A program made the position numbers and the translations under genes. This document shows positions 56,488-63,696 of a stretch of DNA of 64,000 nt, one piece after another. How positions within the stretch are numbered: the stretch's first letter is position 1; each line of letters opens with the position of its first letter. Under the pieces are notes generated by a model. It did no database searches, had not been told where the DNA came from, and was given only the letters and a program-made list of their open reading frames with translations. This DNA comes from CAWECB01 sp963807465 (GTDB lineage: Bacteria > Patescibacteriota > Minisyncoccia > Minisyncoccales > Minisyncoccaceae). Where the stretch lies: contig CAWECB010000003.1 of NCBI GenBank assembly GCA_963807465.1, positions 62,001 through 126,000 on the forward strand, read 5' to 3'.

Positions 56488-57496
56488 TGTAGTTTAAAAA
56501 TTTACCGCCCACCAAGTTGAAGCCGGTTCTGATTATAAATACTAACCCCAGGGTTGAGACTATTATCTCCGCCGCCCTGATAATCATGGTAAACGCCGTA
56601 GCCGTAGAAGCCCCCATCCCCAGGGCAGTAAAGGCGAATACCTGAATCACTTCGTGCGAACCCAGCGTCGCCGGAATGGGAATTAAAGAAGAAGTATATG
56701 TAAATCCAAGAATCGACAGCGAGGGCCAGAATCCAATATTAAACCCGAGAAAGATTATCAATATCCATCCCCTAAACTGCATTGCTAGGGCCCGTAATAA
56801 GGAAAGAAGCGCTCCCTTAAGGAAAGAGGGGTTGTTCAACTGGAAAAAATTGAAGATTTCACCCTCGACGATCATTAGGCTGTGGCTGTCGCCTATCTCT
56901 CGGCCTCCGAATTTCTTTACCAACCCCTGGACTATGCTCTTCCTCCTTAGGGCTTTAACATAGAAATAAGAAATGACGAAAATAAAAAACAAAAGAGCCA
57001 CTCCGAAGACAAGTATTATCTCTTTAGGTGGAAGATGGGCTTGGTATTTGTATAAAACGAAGAAAATTATCCCCAGGAATATCACAAAGATGTTCATCGT
57101 CCACTCGAGAACCCTTTCGATGACCACCGAGGAAAACGTTTTCTGCCAAGGAATTTTCTTTTCCTTGGTTAGTCCGTAAACCCTAAAGGCTTCACCTCCC
57201 CAGACCAGTATCGGCAGAAGATACATCATCGAATATCCTCCGAGGTAAATCTTGAAAAGATCCCAGAAAGGAACTTCCGTTTTTGCGTCCTTCAATATTT
57301 CCCTCCACCTCCAATTGCCGATGATGGCGATCAAAAAAGAAAGAACAACGATTGCCAGTCCCTGCCACCCGGTAAAAGCGGCGAATGCGTCTCCAATCTC
57401 TTCCCACCCGATCATCTTGCCCAGCCAGATAAAAATGGCAAGGCCGAGTAAAAAAGAAAATGCCACCAGTAGTTTTTGTTTGCTTTGAAAGCTCAT
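56465..57496 (-). CDS. LPG-synthase-TM/flippase-like membrane protein
   Basis: 343 residues with about eight membrane helices. WRWREILKDAKTEVPFWDLFKIYLGGYSMMYLLPILVWGGEAFRVYGL is the diagnostic block of the TIGR00374/UPF0104 family, followed by SSVVIERVLEWTMNIFVIFLGIIFF. Members are lysyl-phosphatidylglycerol flippase-like proteins or relatives of glycan-lipid handling. Here there is no soluble transferase domain. Followed downstream by the MFS half gene. A terminator separates it from the upstream hydrolase. Confidence 0.85.
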   Translation of the reverse strand: MSFQSKQKLLVAFSFLLGLAIFIWLGKMIGWEEIGDAFAAFTGWQGLAIVVLSFLIAIIGNWRWREILKDAKTEVPFWDLFKIYLGGYSMMYLLPILVWGGEAFRVYGLTKEKKIPWQKTFSSVVIERVLEWTMNIFVIFLGIIFFVLYKYQAHLPPKEIILVFGVALLFFIFVISYFYVKALRRKSIVQGLVKKFGGREIGDSHSLMIVEGEIFNFFQLNNPSFLKGALLSLLRALAMQFRGWILIIFLGFNIGFWPSLSILGFTYTSSLIPIPATLGSHEVIQVFAFTALGMGASTATAFTMIIRAAEIIVSTLGLVFIIRTGFNLVGGKFLNYNEDKQNS

Positions 57497-57507
57497 ATTT
57501 CTTTAAT

Positions 57508-57545
57508 TTTAGTACAAAAAAACCGGCTTTACAAGCCGATTCTTT
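57508..57545 (-). terminator. Rho-independent terminator after the hydrolase gene
   Basis: AATCGGCTT-GTA-AAGCCGGTT with a T run on the minus strand after it. Lies between the alpha/beta hydrolase stop and the flippase-like gene start. Confidence 0.8.
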
Positions 57546-58294
57546 TAATTAAGCTTTGTATCTATGAAAGAAGTGAGCCGGGGTTCGACATCGGACCACG
57601 AATAGCTGTGCCCCTCTATCTTTATGGCTTCGGTGTAGGAAATTGGCTTCCCCTGCACGAGCGAAGAAACGTAAATGAATGGCGACTTCAATACCGCCAT
57701 GAACAACGGTCCGACAGCTCCCTGGGCAAGAGCGTCTTCCTTGTTTACTATCGATAGAATATTGTTGCCCTTGGTGTCATTATTTGAAAAAGGGGCCCCG
57801 AATTCGATTGCTAGAACTCGGTCACTCTTAAGATCGTTCATGGTAGCATTTACGAATGCTGCACCGTTGGACAATCCCGCAAGAACTATCTTTTCGTTTG
57901 GATAGGTCTCGAGAAAATTGTCTATTTTCTCCGACAGGGTCCTCGAACTGTCCGGAAATCCGAAAAGGACTTCCCTTATCGAACCCATTCTCGCAAAGAA
58001 ATTTTCCTTAGTTCGGTAATAAGGAACGACCGAAACCTTATAGTGTCGGCTCTCGATTAAGGCCTTGGTATTATTGATGATGGGATTGAAATCAAATGCC
58101 TTATCAAAAGGAACTGTCCCCCATCCTCCCGAATTGAAAATTATAACCACATCGGAATTCTTTCCGGCGGCCAAAAGCTGCCCCTCGAAAGCATCAGCAT
58201 TATATTTAAGAAAAATGAAATTAAACCAGGCAGTTGATCCGGCAATGAATACAAATATTAATACGATGACTATTTTTGTTTTTCTGCCGATCAT
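57545..58294 (-). CDS. Membrane-anchored alpha/beta hydrolase-like protein
   Basis: 249 residues. N-terminal helix (about 6-26) anchors it outside. DVVIIFNSGGWGTVP resembles the oxyanion strand, KIVLAGLSNGAAFVNATMNDL carries the nucleophile elbow GLSNG, and the C-terminal GHSYSWSDVEPRL could supply the catalytic His. An Asp candidate lies near VNKEDALA. Function likely hydrolytic, substrate unknown. It is directly after greA (stop and start meet at 58294). Confidence 0.65.
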   Translation of the reverse strand: MIGRKTKIVIVLIFVFIAGSTAWFNFIFLKYNADAFEGQLLAAGKNSDVVIIFNSGGWGTVPFDKAFDFNPIINNTKALIESRHYKVSVVPYYRTKENFFARMGSIREVLFGFPDSSRTLSEKIDNFLETYPNEKIVLAGLSNGAAFVNATMNDLKSDRVLAIEFGAPFSNNDTKGNNILSIVNKEDALAQGAVGPLFMAVLKSPFIYVSSLVQGKPISYTEAIKIEGHSYSWSDVEPRLTSFIDTKLN

Positions 58295-58758
58295 TAAGCT
58301 TCTTCGTATTGTATTTTTAAGATCTTGTAATTGATATTGTTATCGAGAGCGACAACATCTCCGACCTGCTTCCCAATGAAGGCCTTTCCAATCGGCGACT
58401 CGTCGCTGATATGTCCATGGAAAGGATCTGCTTCAAGGGTTCCTACAATCTTAAATTCTTCTTTTTCCGCGGAACCATTCTTTAAAACGACCTTGGCCCC
58501 AATCAAGACCTTGTCTTGTTCCTTTTTCACGGGCTTTTTGATTATTGTATAGTTTTTGAGAATATTATCCAACTCTTCAAGCCTCTTCTCCAGTTCTTCG
58601 AGGTTTTCTTTGTAAAAGGAGTAATCCGGATTCAAAGCATCTCCCTCAAGCATTGAAGGGGCGTCCTCGTGTTCGGTCTTCTGTAGCATCTTCAGGTCTT
58701 CGTATTCCTTCTTCAGTTTTGCTAACCCCTGTTTTGTCAGGTAAAATATCTTTGTCAT
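58294..58758 (-). CDS. greA: Transcription elongation factor GreA
   Basis: 154 residues. N-terminal coiled coil (KKEYEDLKMLQKTEHEDAP...DYSFYKENLEELEKRLEELDNIL) with the tip containing acidic residues (HEDAPSMLEGDALNPD), and the C-terminal FKBP-like domain (IVGTLEADPFHGHISDESPIGKAFIGKQVGD). Rescues backtracked RNA polymerase by cleavage in the secondary channel. Preceded by a long leader with a promoter, a leader ORF and a terminator/antiterminator pair, so it is probably attenuated. Confidence 0.94.
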   Translation of the reverse strand: MTKIFYLTKQGLAKLKKEYEDLKMLQKTEHEDAPSMLEGDALNPDYSFYKENLEELEKRLEELDNILKNYTIIKKPVKKEQDKVLIGAKVVLKNGSAEKEEFKIVGTLEADPFHGHISDESPIGKAFIGKQVGDVVALDNNINYKILKIQYEEA

Positions 58759-58771
58759 AAGCCTTTTATTT

Positions 58772-58837
58772 AAAAAACCCTCTTTGTGGAGAGGATTTAG
58801 TTTGTTATTCTGTTTGTTTTATGTCTAAAATCCTCTC
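58772..58837 (-). promoter_or_regulatory. greA leader attenuator: terminator and competing antiterminator
   Basis: Minus strand: AAATCCTCT-CCACAA-AGAGGGTTT followed by T's (58798-58772) forms a terminator-like stem of nine pairs with one G-U. An upstream GAGAGGATTT (58837-58828) is perfectly complementary over 10 nt to AAATCCTCTC (58798-58789), the 5' half of that stem. The two folds exclude each other. The upstream half lies 3 nt after the leader ORF stop, within reach of a terminating ribosome. Confidence 0.7.
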
Positions 58838-58840
58838 TTG

Positions 58841-58936
58841 TTATTTCTTTCCCAAAACCATGATAATACAAAAGTCCCTGGCTTTGGAGCTGGCATTTAC
58901 AATCGTGTAAATCTGTTTTGTGATATTGATAGACAT
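58841..58936 (-). CDS. 31-codon leader ORF of greA
   Basis: Starts with ATG about 7 nt after the predicted transcription start and encodes MSINITKQIY...ARDFCIIMVLGKK, stop TAA. A small hairpin (ATTTACA/TGTAAAT) is inside it. It sits immediately upstream of the antiterminator half. It may be a regulatory leader peptide or a small protein. Confidence 0.5.
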   Translation of the reverse strand: MSINITKQIYTIVNASSKARDFCIIMVLGKK

Positions 58937-58949
58937 ATTTTATGGTTAG

Positions 58950-58977
58950 ATTATACCCCCGCATTCCCCCCTGTCAA
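58950..58977 (-). promoter_or_regulatory. Consensus sigma-70 promoter of greA leader
   Basis: Minus strand TTGACA (58977-58972), 16-nt spacer, TATAAT (58955-58950). Both hexamers are perfect consensus. The start site would be near 58943. Confidence 0.75.
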
Positions 58978-58994
58978 TAGCCCAAATCCACACT

Positions 58995-59023
58995 TGCCAA
59001 TATGCGACTTGTAAAATATGATA
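58995..59023 (+). promoter_or_regulatory. Predicted promoter of mltG
   Basis: TTGCCA, 17-nt spacer, TATGAT, then AATATT and ATG at 59029, so transcription would start at or next to the start codon. Confidence 0.5.
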
Positions 59024-59028
59024 ATATT

Positions 59029-60048
59029 ATGACTACGGCAAACAAAATAATCATATATCTCGTTTCTCTTTTTTTATTGATCAGTATAGCCTATATCAAC
59101 GAAGAAATATACTCGCCCCAAGGCAACCTGAATAATACAAAGATGTTCGCTATCGAAAAAGGCCAGGGAGCCAAAGAAATTTCTTTGAATCTCGAAGGAG
59201 ATGGCATTATTAAAAACCCATACCTTTTTCTGTTGTACGTTTATGCTAAAGGAAATTACATGAACATCCAGGCTGGAGAATACCTCTTGAGCCCAGGGAT
59301 GAGCGTTTCGGACATAGTAAACATGATTGTAGCTGGCAAGACAGCTGAGGAAAAGCTGACTATCGTCGAAGGGTGGGACCTAAGGGACTTAGCCGTATAT
59401 TTTGAAAAGCAGGGACTGGCGACCAAGGACGAATTTTACAATATCACGGGCATTCCGACGGCAACGAACAATAATATAAGCATCGAGGAAGATATTTTAA
59501 ATGATAAGCCACAAGGAATAAGCCTCGAAGGATATATATTCCCCGATACCTATTATTATAATAAGAATGACAACGCCGAGACTATCATAAAAAAAGCCAT
59601 GGATAACCTTGATAAAAAGCTGACTCCGGAATTAAGAGAAAAAATAAAAAGTCAAAACAAGAGCATTTTTGAAATAATAACCATGGCTTCCTTGATAGAA
59701 AAAGAGGTTAGGACTCCAGCGGACAAGGCAATAGTTTCGGGAATACTTTGGAAAAGGCTAGCCAATGGGATGGGCCTCCAAGTTGACGCTACCGTTCTCT
59801 ACGCAACTGGAAAAGAAAATTCGAAGGTATACACGGTCGATACCAAGTTCGATTCTCTATATAACACTTACAAATACAGGGGCCTACCTTTGGGGCCGAT
59901 TTGCAATCCCGGGATGGACAGCATCATCGCCGCCATCATGCCGACCAAAACCGATTACTTGTATTATCTTTCTGCTCCGGATGGAACAACCCATTTTAGT
60001 AAAACCTTAGCAGAGCACAATCTCAATAAGGCCAAATACTTGAAATAA
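59029..60048 (+). CDS. mltG: Endolytic murein transglycosylase MltG
   Basis: About 339 residues, a membrane-bound YceG-like enzyme that cuts nascent glycan strands. N-terminal membrane helix, a LysM-like region (FAIEKGQGAKEISLNLEGDGIIKNPYLF; AGEYLLSPGMSVSDIVNMIVAG), then the catalytic block ITMASLIEKEVRTPADKAIVSGILWKRL with the active Glu, QVDATVLYATG, YNTYKYRGLPLGPICNPG and the tail TTHFSKTLAEHNLNKAKYLK. The frame opens at 59002; the Met at 59029 fits the promoter and membrane helix better. Confidence 0.93.
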   Translation: MTTANKIIIYLVSLFLLISIAYINEEIYSPQGNLNNTKMFAIEKGQGAKEISLNLEGDGIIKNPYLFLLYVYAKGNYMNIQAGEYLLSPGMSVSDIVNMIVAGKTAEEKLTIVEGWDLRDLAVYFEKQGLATKDEFYNITGIPTATNNNISIEEDILNDKPQGISLEGYIFPDTYYYNKNDNAETIIKKAMDNLDKKLTPELREKIKSQNKSIFEIITMASLIEKEVRTPADKAIVSGILWKRLANGMGLQVDATVLYATGKENSKVYTVDTKFDSLYNTYKYRGLPLGPICNPGMDSIIAAIMPTKTDYLYYLSAPDGTTHFSKTLAEHNLNKAKYLK

Positions 60049-60074
60049 AAAACCGGGTTGCCCCGGTTTTTGAT
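60049..60074. terminator. Bidirectional terminator between mltG and SPFH gene
   Basis: AAAACCGGG-TTG-CCCCGGTTTT with A and T flanks. Works for mltG on plus and for the SPFH gene on minus. Confidence 0.85.
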
Positions 60075-60817
60075 TATTTGTTATTGAATTTCTCAAAAGC
60101 CCTCAAGACTTCCAAGGGAACAGCAAACATGATGGTATTACCGTCATTGGCACTAACATCGGTGATCGTTTGCAATGTCCTTAAATGGAGAGCTCCTTCG
60201 GCGCCGGAAAGTATCCCCGCGGCTTTGGCCATATTCGAAGCGGCTACCACTTCTCCTTCCGCCTTGATGATTACCGCCCTCTTTTCCCTTTCCGCCTCGG
60301 CCTGCCTTCCGATTATCCTCTTCATTTCTTCAGGAAGAGTAATGTCTTTTAATTCGACATCCGATACGGTTATCCCCCAGGCATCCGCAGACTTTTCGAT
60401 TATGTTTCTGATATTCTCCGAAACTTTGTTCCTTTGAGATAAAAGTTCATCCAGCTCAACTTGCCCTATTGCGTTCCTCATGGTCGTCTGGGCCAGTTGT
60501 GAAACGGCGTAATAGAAATTTTCGACTTGGAGTATCGCCTGCTCGGCGGAACGGATTTTGTAGTAGATGACCGCATTGACCCTAACAGAGATATTGTCCC
60601 TCGTAATCGCTTCCTGGTCGGGAACATCTACCGCCTTAACCCTCATATCCACTTTCCTGTATGATTGGAAAATGGGAAACACGAGATTCCATCCCGGATG
60701 CATAGTCCCAGTAAATTTTCCCAAGGTGAATTTAATTCCGTTTTCGTACTGGTTTATTTGCCTGATTGAAATTAACACGATGACGATTATGAATGTTATT
60801 AAAAATTGTATTACCAT
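60074..60817 (-). CDS. SPFH/stomatin-like membrane protein (slipin)
   Basis: 247 residues. N-terminal hydrophobic hairpin (about 1-18), then RQINQYENGIKFTLGKFTGTMHPGWNLVFPIFQSYRKVDMR and VDVPDQEAITRDNISVRVNAVIYYKI typical of prohibitin/stomatin homology, and a C-terminal coiled coil with RQAEAEREKRAVIIKAEGE. It likely scaffolds membrane microdomains. The usual NfeD partner is not adjacent. Confidence 0.92.
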   Translation of the reverse strand: MVIQFLITFIIVIVLISIRQINQYENGIKFTLGKFTGTMHPGWNLVFPIFQSYRKVDMRVKAVDVPDQEAITRDNISVRVNAVIYYKIRSAEQAILQVENFYYAVSQLAQTTMRNAIGQVELDELLSQRNKVSENIRNIIEKSADAWGITVSDVELKDITLPEEMKRIIGRQAEAEREKRAVIIKAEGEVVAASNMAKAAGILSGAEGALHLRTLQTITDVSANDGNTIMFAVPLEVLRAFEKFNNK

Positions 60818-60864
60818 ATTTTTTATTTATTCTTAAGTAAATAGACTATATCACCGAAAAGAGA

Positions 60865-62106
60865 CTAAAACAATGTCTTTTGCCTCACAGCTTCTCGCTT
60901 TTCAGCTTCGGAAAATATGCTTACCTTGCCGTACTCCCCATCAAATCCGGGAGAAATGCTTACTTTTCCTTCCCTTACCCTCTCTATCCCTTCCGCTATC
61001 TTACTGAAAGCGACACCCTTTATTTCTTCAACAGAAGCGTCCAATAATACATTGAATTCCGATTGGAAAGCGTTGATCAATTTCACATATTCCTTGTCGA
61101 CCGCTTTGCTTCCCGGTCCGACCCCCAATGCCTCGGCAATGATTTCCTTTAAAGGAACAATGCTTTTGAAGGGAATCGCTCCTTCGGGAACGAATCCTTC
61201 CGGCCTATCGGCCAACTTCTCGATTCTGTTCATAACTCCGACAGTTAAAGCCCTTCCGCACGAAGGACAGGTTTCACTGTACGCCAATGATTCCTTGCCG
61301 GTCAAGCAGATATTGCACCCCCGGTGTCCATCGCCGTAGTATTTCCCTTCCTGTGGATAGAATTCTATAGTGCGTAAGAACTTCTTGTTATCCTTGGTTT
61401 TAATCGCATCGATTATTGAATCGTAATCTAAGGGAACATCGAAGACATTGGCTTCCCTACCTATCTTTTCCGGACTGTGGGCGTCGCTGTTGGAAATAAT
61501 TGCGACTTTTCTGCCGTCCGGAATCCTCCAGATCATGGCTGGATCGGCGGACAATCCAGACTCGACCGCGTAAATATATTTCGATTGTTCTTCAAAACAT
61601 TCTTCCAGAGAATCGAATCCCGATTTACTTCCAAACAGCCCGAACCACGGAGTCAGGCAGTGTGCCGGAACAAAAAGGCACTCGGGCGAAACATCAAGAA
61701 TTATCTTCAATAATTCCTTCGCATCCAGCCCCAATATGGGACGTCCATCCGATTTCAAGTTTCCTATAGCCCCCAATCTTTCGTTTATCTTCCTGACAAC
61801 CTCAAGGGAGGGAGCAACCACGACAATGTGTATTTTCCTCACTTTTCCGCCCTTGGAATAGATGCAGCTTATCTCAGCGGTCAGGATGAATCTCGTTTCT
61901 GAATCTTTGTATTGAAACAAGCCGGATTCGGCCGGCTTTAAGCTATTTTCTATTTCCTTAAACCATTGCGGATGGGTAAAATCGCCGCAAGCGATCACCT
62001 TCACTCCCTTGATCGCCGCCCACTTGGAAATGTTTTCCAAATCGGTCTTCTCGCTGGTGGCGCGCGAATACTTCGAATGGATATGGAAATCGGCTATGAA
62101 TTTCAT
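60865..62106 (-). CDS. PHP-domain nuclease with zinc ribbon, EndoQ-like
   Basis: 413 residues. PHP metal motifs: FIADFHIHSKYSRATS, IACGDFTHPQW, PECLFVPAHC, IISNSDAHSPEKIG. A zinc ribbon follows (CNICLTGKESLAYSETCPSCGRAL), then a helical C-terminus. This layout is the COG1379/endonuclease Q family, which nicks DNA 5' of deaminated bases in archaea and some Bacillus. The very C-terminal QKTLF looks like a beta-clamp-binding pentapeptide (QxxLF). The activity itself is inferred. Ends near the EF-Tu-domain-like gene start. Confidence 0.8.
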   Translation of the reverse strand: MKFIADFHIHSKYSRATSEKTDLENISKWAAIKGVKVIACGDFTHPQWFKEIENSLKPAESGLFQYKDSETRFILTAEISCIYSKGGKVRKIHIVVVAPSLEVVRKINERLGAIGNLKSDGRPILGLDAKELLKIILDVSPECLFVPAHCLTPWFGLFGSKSGFDSLEECFEEQSKYIYAVESGLSADPAMIWRIPDGRKVAIISNSDAHSPEKIGREANVFDVPLDYDSIIDAIKTKDNKKFLRTIEFYPQEGKYYGDGHRGCNICLTGKESLAYSETCPSCGRALTVGVMNRIEKLADRPEGFVPEGAIPFKSIVPLKEIIAEALGVGPGSKAVDKEYVKLINAFQSEFNVLLDASVEEIKGVAFSKIAEGIERVREGKVSISPGFDGEYGKVSIFSEAEKREAVRQKTLF

Positions 62107-62423
62107 ACTTTGAAAACCTTGTACCCGTCTCTCGCCTTTTCCTTTACCTTTATCCCTACTTCCTGTCTCTTCTTTGCCTTCTTTATCTTCTTACCGTCTA
62201 TTTCCATCGAAACAACCTTCTGTTTGAAATCCGTACCCTCCCCTCCCTCAATCCTAATGGTATCTCCGACAGACAAAGCGTCGGACAACTTGACCACTAC
62301 GACCTTAATCTTGTCGAAGTAATGGGTAACCTTGCCAAGCTTCTTTTCTCTGACAAGTTTGGCTTTTTTCTTGATAACCTTCTTGACCGGCTTCTTTTTG
62401 ATTATTTTCTTTTTTACTTTCAT
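62103..62423 (-). CDS. EF-Tu domain 2-like beta-barrel protein with Lys-rich tail
   Basis: 106 residues. A KKK-rich tail (KKKIIKKKPVKKVIKKKAKL) precedes a small beta barrel resembling translation-factor domain 2: GKVTHYFDKIKVVVVKLSDALSVGDTIRIEG and VVSMEIDGKKIKKAKKRQEVGIKV. Such stand-alone 'translation elongation factor-like' proteins are seen in CPR and some archaea; function unknown, possibly RNA or ribosome binding. Ends 4 bp into the EndoQ-like gene. Confidence 0.75.
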   Translation of the reverse strand: MKVKKKIIKKKPVKKVIKKKAKLVREKKLGKVTHYFDKIKVVVVKLSDALSVGDTIRIEGGEGTDFKQKVVSMEIDGKKIKKAKKRQEVGIKVKEKARDGYKVFKV

Positions 62424-63013
62424 AATTTTTCTAATATTTTTAAATTATCTCCTTTTATGTGTTCAATCTCTTTGATTAATTTTTTGACTAATACCTTGGG
62501 ATCCCTTTCGTAAATGATTTTTCTCGAAACTTTCCAATAATCCTCAACTAATCCCCGAATCTTATCAGCCGTTCCCCCCGTCCCTTCTAATACGGCTATG
62601 GGCCTCTTGATTTCGATTGCGGTAGTAAGCTCATGTAAAGTTCCATTCCTTCCACAAATCAATATAACCCCGTCCGCTGATTTGGTCATGGTAATATCTC
62701 TCCCGACATAATCGCCTCCCGTATATATCATTATATCAAAAGGGTCCAAGGGAAGCTTGTATGACTTAATGTGCTCTTTTTCCGATGCAGCTGGAGAAAA
62801 TCCGATATTAAACCCCCCCGCTTCTTTACAACCTTGGGCGGCGAAGTAAGGGACGCCCGTTGTCGCTCCGGTAACCAAGGTGTGCTGCTCTAAAGCAATC
62901 TGCCTTCCCACTTCTTTGGATAATTCTTCTATCTTTTCGCAGCAATGCCCGACCTCAGCCGCTCCCGAAACCACGATATTGTATTTGATGATTAATTCCT
63001 GTTTTTTTGCCAT
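62420..63013 (-). CDS. LOG/SLOG-family Rossmann nucleotide-binding protein
   Basis: 197 residues. YNIVVSGAAEVGHC...LGREIALEQ-like start, TLVTGATTGVPYFAAQGCKEAGG, and ICGRNGTLHELTTAIEIKRPIAVLEGTGG with the PGGxGTxxE-like motif written as GRNGTLHE. LOG proteins release cytokinin-like bases or bind nucleotides; the altered motif makes lysine-decarboxylase-like activity uncertain. Overlaps the EF-like gene by 4 bp. Confidence 0.75.
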   Translation of the reverse strand: MAKKQELIIKYNIVVSGAAEVGHCCEKIEELSKEVGRQIALEQHTLVTGATTGVPYFAAQGCKEAGGFNIGFSPAASEKEHIKSYKLPLDPFDIMIYTGGDYVGRDITMTKSADGVILICGRNGTLHELTTAIEIKRPIAVLEGTGGTADKIRGLVEDYWKVSRKIIYERDPKVLVKKLIKEIEHIKGDNLKILEKL

Positions 63014-63014
63014 A

Positions 63015-63695
63015 TTATTTTTGAGCTATGATGTAAAAATTGGAATAGGGCCTTTCTCCCACGAGTATTTCTCCCTCTTCTTTTATTTCAAATCTGGCTT
63101 CTTTAGCTAATTGTACCAGTTCTTTTAAAGTAAAACAATGGAAATATGCGTCTTTGGCTCCATACCAGGGAAGGAGAATATCTCCTTTATCCAAGTCTCT
63201 GCCCTTAAACCAACTCCATAAATTTAATCCCTTTTTCATCTTTTCTTTCAAGTCCCAGACCGTTAAAATCAAACATCCGCCGGGCCTTAAAGCTCTTCTT
63301 GCTTCTTCTAAGAATCGCAGACGAAAATCACGGGAGGGAATGTGGTGCAGGACAGCAATGCTGTATACCTTGTCAAAATATCCTTCATTAAAAGGAAGTT
63401 CCAGGCCTGAAGCCATCCTGAAATCGGCTTCTAGATATTTCTCCCTCGCTAGCCGTACCAGCTTTTCCGAATTATCTATTCCGATGTATTCAACTCGCTT
63501 GTTCTTGAATAGAGGATAGAAGCGACCGTTGCCACAGCCGATATCCAAAATTCTTTCTCCGGGGTTAAGATATTTTTCAAACAAAAATTCCATCTCTTTC
63601 CAACCCTTCTCCCTTACCCTTGAATACTTGTCCCCTATTTTGTTATAATCCTCTACAGTCTTATTCAATATGTAATTTGCGTATTTCTTGTCCAT
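63015..63695 (-). CDS. Trm9/ALKBH8-like SAM-dependent methyltransferase
   Basis: 226 residues. NPGERILDIGCGNGRFYPLF is motif I, YIGIDNSEKLV motif II, VYSIAVLHHIPS motif IV-like. After the core, VWDLKEK and the GDILLPWYG...YFHCFTLKELVQLA stretch resemble the C-terminal block of Trm9/ALKBH8 methyltransferases, which methylate cm5U34 of tRNA to mcm5U34. The frame opens at 63794 but the Met at 63695 is preferred, since upstream codons overlap elp3. Its start codon is 1 nt from the elp3 start on the other strand. Confidence 0.7.
   Translation of the reverse strand: MDKKYANYILNKTVEDYNKIGDKYSRVREKGWKEMEFLFEKYLNPGERILDIGCGNGRFYPLFKNKRVEYIGIDNSEKLVRLAREKYLEADFRMASGLELPFNEGYFDKVYSIAVLHHIPSRDFRLRFLEEARRALRPGGCLILTVWDLKEKMKKGLNLWSWFKGRDLDKGDILLPWYGAKDAYFHCFTLKELVQLAKEARFEIKEEGEILVGERPYSNFYIIAQK
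63620..63649 (+). promoter_or_regulatory. Predicted promoter of elp3 inside the methyltransferase gene
   Basis: TTGAAT (63620-63625), 18-nt spacer, TATAAT (63644-63649). It would give a 5' leader of about 40 nt. Confidence 0.4.
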
Positions 63696-63696
63696 T

